DNA of 64,000 nucleotides from Typha latifolia (Eukaryota > Streptophyta > Magnoliopsida > Poales > Typhaceae), in NCBI GenBank assembly GCA_019914945.1, contig CM034101.1, forward strand, positions 9,187,188 to 9,251,187, read 5' to 3'. The notes below the pieces were generated by a model, which was not told where the DNA came from, searched no databases, and saw nothing but the letters and a program-made list of their open reading frames with translations. The position numbers and the translations under genes are program-made. The stretch's first letter is position 1. Every line of letters starts with the position of its first letter. Shown piece by piece: positions 1 through 9,021 of the stretch.

Positions 1-1268
1 CAACATTTTGACTAAATAGAGAGAATACGTTTTGATCCAAACTCTATTAGCGACAATTTGAGTAATAGCACAAAGAATATCCAACATCATTGAGGCTTCA
101 ACAGCAAGAGTAGAGGTATATTTACTACATATGTTTCTTACAAGAATTGGCCTGGCCCACCATTAGGTTGCCGAGCAACAAAACCCATCCACCTATGTCT
201 AACGACCCTATATAGGAACCATCTAAATTGACCTTAATCCAACCTAGGGAGGAGGCTCCCGTCGAATGAATGGATTTGTGACATCGGGTTTTGTCGACCT
301 AATAACATCCTATTCAAAATATTCTAGAGAAAGCCTAAGGGTGCAGTCCCAAATCTTTAAAACTTGCTCAAATGTATTATTAAAATAGACTTCATTTCAG
401 CTTTTTCAGATGAGCTAATGGAAATATAAAGAAGAACACTTTGCTTCCCGGCTTGATCTTAATTAAATGAATCCATTGGCCATAGTCCCAAAAGTGAAGA
501 TTAGATAATGCAAGGTTAAACTTTGCCTCCATAGTATACCACACTTTAGTGGCAAACTTGTAGCTATAGAATAAATGATGAATAGATTCATTGAAGAGGC
601 CACATTTATGGCATAAGGATGAAAGCCCTATAATCGTAGAGTAGAGAAGGTCGGAGGTCGGAAGGCACCTCGCAGCAAACTTTGAACACCTTGATTTTAG
701 CAAAGATGCTAATAGCCCACATCTTCTTCCAACCATACGAAGGAGGTTCAACCACAAGAGGTTTATGCATTAAGAAATAGATAGTTTTTGGCAATCACCG
801 ACCTAATGGTATGGGCAGTCCACACCTAATAGTCTTTGGTTTCCCTCATAGGGAGGTGGAGAGCAAAGACTACCTCATTTAGGATGGGCCCAAAAATATG
901 GCCAATTTTGTCATTAGCCCATACACCATGGATAATAGTATTAGAAACAAGAGTGACATTTTTAATCGCCCTAATATTGATAAAAGTAGGCTAGTGAGTT
1001 AGCTGAACTAAGGAGAGTCAGGGATCATAGGTTAAGTTCGAGATCTATCATTACCAATGATTTTAAGCAAGCCTGTACAAAAGGCAACCATTGTGTCCCA
1101 AACAAGACGCCAGCTCTAAGGTGAGCTATTTGACCTACTTGCAACCCAAGAGTGTAGAGCCCCATACTTGGTCATGGCCAAACAAACCCAAGGGGTTTTA
1201 TCCAGATTTAGAACTGAAAGAACCTTTTTAGCTACTATGGACATACGAATAGAATGTAGGTCTCTAAT
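1..1268 (-). pseudogene. LINE (non-LTR retrotransposon) 3' end: zf-RVT and RNase H regions
   Basis: Read on the minus strand, this is the C-terminal third of a plant LINE ORF2, broken by frameshifts and stops. From about 1260 to 1130 it shows LAKK/KYGALHSW-like residues typical of the region after the reverse transcriptase. From about 960 to 800 comes a stretch with VWANDKIGHIFGP and the VWTAHTIRS-type motif. At 790-600 follows a W...I.AKIKVF segment. At 640-500 lies a zinc-finger zf-RVT block with CHKCGLFNESIHHLF and KFATKVWY. From about 246 down to the window edge is an RNase H-like domain starting W-I-K-V-N-L-D-G-S, with an A-V-E-A-S motif further on. The domain order fits plant L1-type LINEs that carry a C-terminal RNase H. 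The 5' part is missing and its place is taken by the LTR starting at 1269. It is dead as a gene; family membership is clear, subfamily is not. Confidence 0.8.
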
Positions 1269-1771
1269 TGTAACAACCAGATAAAAAAAGAAAAAATATT
1301 GGGTGCGTTGACTTAAGGCACACGTGCGGGGCACGTGCGCCCCTTTCCTCTCTTTTCTTGTTCTCCGTCTTTCCTTCTTTTCTCTTCTTTCTTCCTTCTT
1401 CTCCCTGCCATCTCACTCTCCCTCTTTCTTCTTCCCACCACGTCCGAGTGCCGCCAACCCCGTGGATCGAATCACCGGACCTGCCTCTCTCGTTAGGTAA
1501 ATTTAATTTAAAAATATGATAGTGTTTGAGTTTTTCTTCTTCGAAACTTTCCCCTCTCTATCTCGCCATGATTCGACTGGCCAGTAGCTTCATGTCTTGC
1601 CGCTCCAATCTAGTGAGCTTCCCCTATTCGCAAGGACACCCTCGCGATCGAAACCGCCGAGCAGCCCCTCACTTTGGCCGGTGGCCTTGGTGAGGGCAGT
1701 TCTTACCGTCGGCCACCTCTAGCAGTTAGGCTCCCCCTCTGCTAGCTTCTACTAGCCGAGGGGAGTGTGCC
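1269..1771 (+). mobile_element. 5' part of a family A-like LTR
   Basis: The segment starts TGTAACAACC followed by an A-rich stretch, then 'ggcacacgtgc...' and a long pyrimidine-rich tract. The same order is seen at the start of the complete A LTR at 22989. It ends where a D2 LTR begins at 1772. I see no primer-binding site or polypurine tract, so it is a truncated LTR. There is no coding content. Confidence 0.55.
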
Positions 1772-2665
1772 TGTAATAATCCAACTACTAAAAAATAAAA
1801 AATAAAAAATAAAAAAACATTAGTTGAGTATGGCGTGACCGAGTACGCTATGGCCGGCCTTGTGCCTAGCATGCTTTGCATGCTGTGGCAGTGGTGGAGG
1901 TGCCACACACCTCCACTGAGCCACTCTGTTTGGCGTTGTGGCGACGCGTGGAGGTGGGACTGAGCCCACTGGCCACTCCGCTGCTGCCATGCAACTACCC
2001 CAATCTCTCTTTCTTCCTCTCTCTCTAATTTTCTCATTCTCCTCCTTTCATTCTCTCTCTCTCTCTAACTCTCCCTATAGTCCCCCCAGCCCACTGACCA
2101 CCGGGAAGAGCCACCGTTGGCCCTTCCGCCGGTGAGTCTCTCTCTCCTTCCCTCTCTCTCTCTCTCTCTCTAGTTCTCACGGTTTCCTCTTGGGGCCGTC
2201 GGAGGATTGAGCTGCCGACGAAAAGCCGACCACTGAGTGGCCACCAACGATCATTCCCCTCCCATGCTGCCCAACCCCCTTCCTCTTTCCTCCTCCTCCT
2301 TCTTCTTCTTCTTCTCCTCTTCCCCTTCTTTTCTCTCCTCGAGCAGATTGCCTGCCCCTAGCTCCATGGTGCTAGGCCTAGCCCAGCACCCTACAACGCG
2401 AGGTATATTTGATTATGTTATTAATTATTTAATTATTGTAGTTAATCTAAGATATTTAATTTATATGAATTAAATTTAATTATATCATGGTTAGTAATTA
2501 TACTAGGTTTAGAAAAATACCTACAACATAAATTACTATATTAATCCTAGCTAGATATAGTAATTATTAGAGTTATGTACATATATTCATATTTAATTAT
2601 TTGCATTAATTTAATTCTTATTTTCTTAATTATCAAAGAGAATAATAGGCAGATAATTATATTTT
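1772..2665 (+). mobile_element. D2 LTR, 5' portion
   Basis: It starts TGTAATAATCC and shows the D2 LTR hallmarks: an A-rich tract, 'tatggcgtgaccgag', a GC-rich part with 'ccacgcgtgg'-like words, long CT microsatellites (about 2005-2180), then 'gctaggcctagcccagcac' and an AT-rich tail. The tail matches the reverse complement of 30690-31030. It stops at 2665 against the end of a minus-strand B element. Open frames here (1938-2135, 2237-2473) come from CT/TCC tracts and are not genes. Confidence 0.65.
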
Positions 2666-3607
2666 TGATGGGTTCTAAACTCTATAACCACTAAGTGCCT
2701 AGAACAATGTCTGCTCCACGCAGCGCCAACAGATACAAGTCAATAATGATGTCATGTCCTTGCACCCATATACCGACCTGGTGACACAAGCTCTCTACCT
2801 TAAGTTTCGTGTCGTCTCCAATAGCAACGTCAAATTCCGTGGTCGGTTCGGCATCCAAACCTAATCTCCTCACTAACCTCTCATCTAAAAAGTTGTTTGT
2901 AGTCCCCGAATTGATAAGGATGTGCACACCATACTTTCTAACGAGACTATCTACCCTTAACATCCTCGGCGCGGAAGTACCCGAATTTGCATACATCGAT
3001 ATTTCAGCTTGGATATCTTCCTCCACACCCTCCTCAACGGTTTCCTCATGGACCTCCTCCTTTGGACACTCCCCATCATCAACAACTTTATCATCCTCCT
3101 CAAGACCGTCGATGAGCATCACACTCCTGATCGGTTTAGAACACTGATGACCAGAGGTGAAATGTTCATCACATTGAAAGCAAAGGCCCTTCGCTCTTCG
3201 GTCCTCCACCTAGGTAGGTGTGAGAGTTCGAACGGGGGGTCTTGTGCCTCCTTTAACCTCGAAAGAAGGTCTCAAAGGTGGTCGTGGTCTAGTACTCGCA
3301 GCCGTGATTTTGAATTTGCAAAAATTCCAACCGACAATCTAGGTGCAAATCGCCCATCTCGGTTGCCCCAATTGGTTTTCGCTGCCATCTTTAGAGCCTT
3401 CTGCTTTTGCTCCATCCTCACGGCCTTCTCAAAGGCCTTCTCAAGAGTAGTAGGACAAAGAGCATGAACATTCGCTTGCATCTCCTCTCGCAGCCCTAAA
3501 ATAAATATGCTCATCAATGTTTGTTCGACCAAAGTGGCTCACAGCGACTACTAACTCTTTCAAACTCAGCTTGGTACTCCAATACAGTCATACTCTGATA
3601 CCAAAAT
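2666..3607 (-). pseudogene. Family B gag-protease remnant
   Basis: Minus-strand Ty3/gypsy gag and protease. It starts right after a primer-binding site (3593-3603) with the middle of gag. It continues with LGLREEMQANVHAL and RMEQKQKALKMAAKTNWGN, then (2691-3209) a zinc knuckle CFQCDEHFTSGHQC of the C-x2-C-x7-H-x-C form, an acidic linker, and an aspartic protease-like segment LINSGTTNNFLDERLVRRLG. The catalytic Asp of the usual D-S/T-G is replaced by Asn. The frame is shifted near 3210-3270. The first part of gag and everything after the protease are missing. At 2666-2680 the TGATGGGTTCT word equals the LTR tip at 3608, so a trace of the 3' LTR end remains. Non-functional. Confidence 0.8.
3593..3603 (-). 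promoter_or_regulatory. Primer-binding site of a family B copy
   Basis: The minus strand reads TGGTATCAGAG, complementary to the 3' end of initiator tRNA-Met, four bases inside the LTR end at 3608. It primes minus-strand synthesis in plant Ty3/gypsy elements. Its position fixes the minus orientation of this copy. Confidence 0.8.
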
Positions 3608-4451
3608 TGATGGGTTCTTGTACCAAAAGATAGGTTACGGAACAATTCATTTAAGATCTGAATTTATTGTAGAAAGCAATCCGCGCAAGTGTGGGAAAAT
3701 ATTTGTCAAATATTCTCCTTTAGTCAAAAAATTACGAACATAGTATATTAGATTTGTAACTTCCTAATCTACTACTTTTATATTTATACCCTTCGCAGAT
3801 TTGAACTGCAACTGGGACGAAAACATGGAATAACATGGGTGATGGTGGTGGTGATGGGTGGAGTGGCTGTTAGGGTTATGGATGGGTATAGAGATGAAGG
3901 TGGATGATGGATGTGATTAAGGGATATAGACGAAGAGAATGAAGTGGTTGAGATCCCAAAGAAGAGGGGTGGCTTGACAGTCGAGGGAGATTAAAAGTTA
4001 GGAGAAACGTTGCCAACGGTAGAGGTGGAAGGATGGTAAAGAGGGAGAACGGAGATTAGGTTAGATAGATGATAGAGAGAAAAGAAATCAATATTCCAAT
4101 AGCATAATGAATTTGGCTGCCATCTACATATTTATAGATGCTAGCCAACAAGTCCTAAAATAATAAGTAACCCTAATTCTAGAGGATTTTCGCCGATCGC
4201 ATTTGAACGCGCCCGATTGCATTCGAACGCACAAAAGATGTTCTTTGTATGTGCAAACGCAATGCAGGCGTTCAAACTCGCCCAACCGCATTCGAACGCA
4301 CTTTTTGCGTTCTCTGTATTTGCGAACCTGATGTAGGCATTCGCAAGAGCGTTCGAATGAGACCTCTCCTGCGTTCGAATGCGACCTATAAAAATTCTAT
4401 TTTAATAAAAATAAATAACTAATGCAATAAGAAAAGATCATAAGTGTATCA
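3608..4451 (-). mobile_element. Family B LTR (5' LTR of the minus-strand copy)
   Basis: 844 bp, plus-strand ends TGATGGG...GTGTATCA, with a primer-binding site on the left, so on the minus strand it is a 5' LTR. It holds a TATA-like word on the minus strand (plus-strand 'atatttatag' near 4130) and a cluster of TTCGAA-type palindromes at 4185-4390, upstream of the TATA box in element orientation. U5 words such as 'gaatatttgac' recur in other B LTRs (13380, 26990, 52570). Its right side abuts PIF/Harbinger sequence, so the element probably inserted there; no target duplication could be shown. Confidence 0.75.
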
Positions 4452-4920
4452 ACTTTATCTGCTCCAGAAGAATCTGCTAATATTGGCACTGATTTGCACA
4501 ACAATTTTAACATTCAATTTATGGATTAGATTGACATATGACATTTCCTATTTGTATGTCCATGTATTGTTGGATAGTCATGTTGTAGTACTAATTATTT
4601 GTTCATTAGTAGAGAGTTACGCATGTCTTTCAATATTTGAATTAGCAATTTAATTGATGTTTTTTTACTTGTTAATATATTATGGATTTGTATATTTTTC
4701 AGTTTATTTGATTGGTAATATTTTGACATATGCAAGTAATCTAATATGCTCCTTTATTTGCAGGAATTTGTGTACATAGATTAGCCTCCGTGTGGGGAAT
4801 TGCATCATTGAAATCTAGCAAAGAAGGTAAGATATGTATGATTGTCTTTAGTACTATAACTACTTGTGATATGCATTAATAAATTTACTTGTTAATCAAC
4901 AAATATTGGAAATTACTCAC
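4452..4920 (+). other. Leader and possible ORF1 tail upstream of the Harbinger transposase
   Basis: AT-rich. The first ~80 bases can be read as the end of a coding exon (SAPEESANIGTDLHNNF then stop), which could be the tail of the MYB/SANT-like ORF1 that PIF/Harbinger elements carry; this is a guess. Around 4762-4827 there is an exon-like piece between an acceptor-like 'ttgcag' and a donor-like 'aag|gtaaga', placed as a 5' leader exon of the transposase. No other gene is seen. Confidence 0.3.
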
Positions 4921-6200
4921 ATGGACAATCAAGAAGAAGTGGATATGCATTATAATACAGACAGTAAGCCAACAGATACTGAACCATTAGTTAGTACTAT
5001 GAATACATACTCATCAATATCAGATTAACTTGATGAATTTGTAGAACAACTTGTAGATGGTATTAGTTCCTCCCACCATAGGCCTTAACCTAGGCCTTGT
5101 AGAACTAATATCTTACGTAGTTATCCAAATCGTTGTATTGATGAGTTTCAAATGACTGTGAAAACTTTTACATTATTACGTCAAGCCTTGGAAGAAAGAG
5201 GTTTAATTCGAAACACACAAATCTCGACTAATGAGCAACTAGGTATTTTTTTTATATTGTGTAGCACATGGTGCATCAAATAGAACTCTTGCAAAGAAAT
5301 TTCAACACTCAGAACCCACTATTAGTCGATATTTTAATGAAGTTCTTGATGGTATTTATGCTATGAGTCATATTTTTATTCAACTACCACCCCCTGATGT
5401 TGCTGTTTATCCAAGGATTGCGTCAAGTTCTTTATTCTATCCATACTTTATGGTAATAAATTTTTTTTTATCTTAATACTTGTTTTATCATGTTTTTATA
5501 AAGATAATATATTGTTTAGCTAATTAATAGTTATATATAGAATGTTATTTGTGCAATAGATGGCACCTATATAGAAGGGATTGTTAGTAGAGATCGGCAA
5601 TTTGTAACACGCAATCGTAAAAGGAAAACTTCCCAAAATGTGACGGGTGTAGTAGATTTTGACATGGAATTCTTATTTCTATTACCATGCTGGGAGGGCA
5701 GTGCTTCTGATATGGCAGTTTTACGTGATGCAATATCAACATGGAATTTCACTGTGCCTGTCTGTATGCATAGTTTATAATAAAGTCAAAATTCTTTATA
5801 TTCGATGTCTGTTTTCCATGACTAATTAATTAGTTATACTATAATAAGTGAGTATCAACATCGGCAAAGTTTTCATATAGGCCCAAGAGATTTATTTAAT
5901 CATCGCCGTGCCCAACTACGTAATGTTGTCGAGAGGACATTTGGTGTATGGAAGCAACACTTTAAGATGTTAAAAACAATGCAACCATTTAAGTGGAAAA
6001 CTCAAGTAAAAATTGTCATGGCATGTGATGTGGTACATAATTTTTTTTATTAGAAATGCACGTGAACATGATAGATATTTGGCTAGGGCTTTAACAAGTC
6101 AAAATTTAGAAAACGATGATGAAGGACTGCCTTCAAGACAAGAATCAAATGAATATACATTTGATGGTAATCAAATCAAAAATAATATCACAGTTTAGTC
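4921..6200 (+). pseudogene. PIF/Harbinger transposase remnant
   Basis: The N-terminal part (from ATG 4921, stops and frameshifts inside) has the helix-turn-helix region of PIF nucleases: CIDEFQMTVKTFTLLRQALE, then NEQLG, then a shifted frame with HGASNRTLAKKFQHSEPTIS at about 5265-5340. After an intron-like gap the catalytic region follows: AIDGTYIEG near 5560 (first Asp of DDE), LPCWEGSASDMAVLRDA at 5680-5730, and RDLFNHRRAQLRNVVERTFG at 5885-5945 with the catalytic Glu. The block that normally holds the second Asp (V-D-A/S-G-Y and the following P-Y-R-G motif) is missing between 5765 and 5850. Stops are present throughout. The family is certain from these motifs; the copy is inactive. Confidence 0.85.
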
Positions 6201-6303
6201 GTGGAAAGGACGGGACGAAGGTATCATGTATTATTGTTGGATTTATTTATTACAATTTACATATATTGTATTTTATAATCAATTGTTATTTATCTTTTTT
6301 AGA

Positions 6304-6500
6304 ATGAAATATTATGTGGTCTATATTGGAAGAAGGACCGGCGTGTTTAATACCTGGCTAGAGTGTCATGCACAAATGAATGGATATTGTGGTGCTTGCT
6401 TTCGCTCATTTCCAAACTTCAATGCTGCAATGAGTACATTTTCTGCATATGTTAAATTACATGAGAAAGACCACCTACAACATACACTGCAAAACACTGT
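6304..6500 (+). CDS. RNase H1-type hybrid-binding (viroplasmin-like) domain ORF
   Basis: About 60 residues starting MKYYVVYIGRRTGVFNTWLE, followed by C-H-A-Q-M-N-G-Y and then SFPNFNAAMSTFSAY. This matches the RNase H1 N-terminal hybrid-binding domain, also called the caulimovirus viroplasmin domain: K-x-Y-V-V-x-x-G-R-x-x-G-V, a W-x-E-C motif, Q-V/M-N-G-Y, F-K/R-S-F. That fold binds RNA-DNA hybrids. No RNase H catalytic domain follows; the frame runs on into AT-rich sequence to 6687. It lies on the same strand about 100 bases after the Harbinger transposase end, behind an intron-like stretch (GGTATC...TTTTTTTAG just before 6303), so it may be a spliced-on exon of the transposon gene or an unrelated captured domain. 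Confidence 0.65.
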
Positions 6501-6907
6501 ATTGTCTATTGTTTTCTATTATTTATGTTGGTTATGTTTTGTAAATATATTTGAAGTTGAGAACTTCTTGGTTGTATTTTCTTCTATTATTCGAATTGTT
6601 GCAGAAATATTTTGTAAATCTGTTTTGTTGAATGGTAATGTTTGTACATTGTATTTTATAAAATTATTGCAGAAATATTCATTGTAAGATGTTGCCAGAA
6701 GGTAATTTTTGATTTTATGGTAGAAATATTCATTGTTCTATGTGTTTTAATAACTTTTGTGTACTTTTTTATAATTTTTTGTTGAGAAATATTCATCAGT
6801 CCAGAAATGTTTGTAGGTGAAGTATCAATTTTAACTTGTCTAGATTTTTTGTTGCAGAAATATTTATTATTGCAGAAATATTTATTAGTAATATTATATA
6901 TGTTAAA

Positions 6908-7520
6908 CACTAGCGTTGCATGAGTATTACAATAACACTGTATATCTAGCCCCCGACATTATATAGAATGAGTGTTACATAAGCATTGCCCACCATTGTA
7001 TACATAGAGTCCTATATATGCAATGCCAGCGCACAATCATTGCATAGAAAGAGCGTTACGTAGCATTGCCCATCATTGTATATATAAAACTCTATATATG
7101 CAATGCTAGTGCACGAGCGTTACATAGCTTTGTGGATCATTGCATATATAAAGCCATATATAAGCAACGCCAGCGCGCTACCATTGCATAGAAAAAACAT
7201 TACATACCTTTGCTGACCATTGCATACATAGAGCTCTATATTTGCAATGCCAGCACACGATCATTGCATAGAAAGAGTGTTACATAGCTTTGCGGATCAT
7301 TGTATACATAGAACCCTATATATGCAACGCTAGTGCACGAGCGATACATAGCTTTGTGGATCATTGCATACATAAAGCCCTATATAAGCAACGTCAGCAT
7401 GCTACCATTGCATAGAAAGAGCATTATATACCTTTGCGGACTATTGCATACATAGAGCCCTATATATGTAACGCCAGCGCATGACCATTATACATACTCG
7501 AGCATTGCGTACTTATTAGA
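6908..7520 (+). repeat. Probable CACTA transposon end with subterminal repeat array
   Basis: At 6908 the sequence reads CACTAGCGTTGC. From there to about 7520 the heptamers GCGTTGC, GCATTGC, GCGTTAC and their reverse complements GCAACGC and GCAATGC recur roughly a dozen times in both orientations. They are embedded in a degenerate ~80-bp unit ('cattgcatagaaagagcgttacat', 'ccctatatatgcaacgcc') repeated about seven times. CACTA (En/Spm) transposons have exactly this design: a CACTA terminus followed by several hundred bases of short direct and inverted subterminal motifs bound by their own protein. The first motif copy sits inside the terminus, which supports the reading. The other end and the 3-bp target duplication were not found. 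Confidence 0.55.
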
Positions 7521-8152
7521 TCGTGCTCTTTGCCATGACTGCTCAACGCACAATTATCGTCGACGAGGAGCATTGCACACCTATAGGTATGCTTTATTTA
7601 ACCATTTGTGTTAAATTTGAAAGACGAACCGCTAAAATCTAAACCACCTCCCTCTTCCCTATTCTTTGTAGAATTCTTCAAAAATATACACAACATATTT
7701 AGAGCCTCCGAGATGAAGACATCGACCCTTGGATTCATTAGGATTTTGGCTTTTTTTTAACTAATAACATGTCAGGAGTGGGCCACGATGATGAGAAGAA
7801 TCCGACAATTGAGGTAGCACAAATGGATCTTCTCAAAGAACAAGTTAGGGTTACTTTGATCAAATAGTTTTACAAGTTCTTTGTCTAAAATTATAGAAGG
7901 GTTGATTATGTAACAAAGTTTATTTTTTGAGATTAAGCAATCTTCTCTATGCAAAGCCCTTTTTTTGGAAATTTGTAAATTTATAGTAGATTTCTGTACT
8001 AATTTTTTTGTTAATAAACTTGTAGGAGTAGGAGTCTGGACTATTTCATGTTGGTTTATCTTTGCAATTTAGGGCTTCAATTTCTTTAGTAGATTTTTTA
8101 AGCTTGTCTATAACAGATTTTTGTACTAAATTTTTTTAATAAACATAGTAGG
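7521..8152 (+). other. Leader region of the plant-mobile-domain ORF, with an internal duplication
   Basis: A short open stretch starts at ATG 7769 (MSGVGHDDEKNPTIEVAQMD) and stops at about 7868; it could be a first exon. Two copies of a ~90-bp AT-rich sequence ('tttctgtactaattttttt...ttgcaatttagggcttcaat') lie at about 7985-8080 and 8108-8190, a degenerate tandem duplication. The second copy runs into the following ORF. Nothing else is recognised. Confidence 0.35.
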
Positions 8153-8762
8153 ATGTGTTTGTTTATATTGCAATATAGGGCTTCAATTATAGCTAATTTT
8201 CTCATTAGAGATGTAGTTAAAAAGTATGTCCATGATCAACATCATGAGATTTTGAATGATACCTCCTTTAGACATCTTGTGGACTTCCCTCTTATCGACA
8301 CAAATAAACCATTGTTTGAACAAGTTATTCGTCAATGGTCAGAGAAGGATGAATGTTTCATGCTAGGTGAAGTCAATATGAAACTAACCTCTAGTGATGT
8401 GGCTGTGTTTTTGGGGCTCCTGTTACAAGGGAAGCCAATATCTCTTAGTAGCAATGAGGATATAGCTCCCTGGGTTCGACGACATGTCGTAGGAAAGTTA
8501 GATAGGGCTTCAATTGATAGAGCACTTGGAAAATTATGCTCTAGTAATGAGATTGAAGACATCAAAGATTTTGTACGATCTTTTCTACTACTTATGTTCA
8601 GTGCCGTGTTATTTCAACGCAGCAACTACTGTTGTCCACCTCAATTGTCTCAGTATTTGGAAATCATAAATAAGATAATCATCTACTCGTGGTCTACAGC
8701 AATCTATGACTTTTTGATGCTTTCAATTAGGGAAGCTCGTGGTCTACAGCAATCTACTCGTG
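8153..8762 (+). pseudogene. Transposon-derived plant mobile domain protein, truncated
   Basis: One open frame of about 200 residues. It shows VDFPLIDTNKPLFEQVIRQW, a CFMLGE motif, VNMKLTSSDVAVFLGLLLQG and KDFVRSFLLLMFSAVLF. This order (a tryptophan-containing helix, an 'xFxxGExxxTxxDVAxxLGLxxxG' core, then a hydrophobic 'FLLxxxSxxLF' helix) is that of plant mobile domain / DUF1985-like proteins, which plants carry both as host genes and inside MULE and CACTA transposons. The proteins are usually much longer. Here the frame runs at about 8763 into a family B LTR, so the C-terminal part is lost. A 25-bp word ('ctcgtggtctacagcaatcta') occurs twice, at about 8688 and 8738. Its place after the CACTA-like end suggests it is that element's cargo. 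Confidence 0.6.
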
Positions 8763-9021
8763 ATCATTTCTCCATCCTCCATCTTCACTATCCTTCCACC
8801 TCTACAGTTGGCAAGGTTTCTTCTAACTTCTAATCTCCCTTGACTGTCGAGCCACCTCTCTTCTTTGGGATCTCGACCACTTCGTTCCCTTCGTCTACTT
8901 CCCTTAATCACAACCACAATCTACCCTCATCTCCATATCCATCCATAACCCTAACATCCACTCTACCCATAACCACCACCATCACCCACGTTATTCTGTG
9001 TTTTTGTCCCTGCTACGATTA
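8763..9021 (+). mobile_element. Family B LTR, central fragment
   Basis: It contains the words 'ccttccacctctac', 'tctcgaccacttcgttccc' and 'caccaccatcacccacgttatt', seen in the same order at 13070-13285 and 52340-52455. It lacks both LTR ends and the primer-binding site and is fused directly to gag at about 9022. It cuts off the preceding ORF. Confidence 0.7.

Noticed and set aside
2809..3467. Plus-strand frames over the B protease region (also 9723-10186 minus)
   Set aside because: Antisense of the gag-protease reading; the sense strand has clear zinc-knuckle and protease motifs.
4185..4390. TTCGAA palindromes as heat-shock elements
   Set aside because: Heat-shock elements need TTC and GAA separated by two bases; here they abut. 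The function of the array is left open.
6656..6910. Minus-strand frame with Asn/Ile-rich repeats
   Set aside because: Produced by repeats of 'gaaatattcat'; no domain and very low complexity.
6908..7520. Regularly repeated units that could suggest a CRISPR array
   Set aside because: Units are degenerate throughout, without conserved repeats separated by unique spacers, and the context is a plant transposon.
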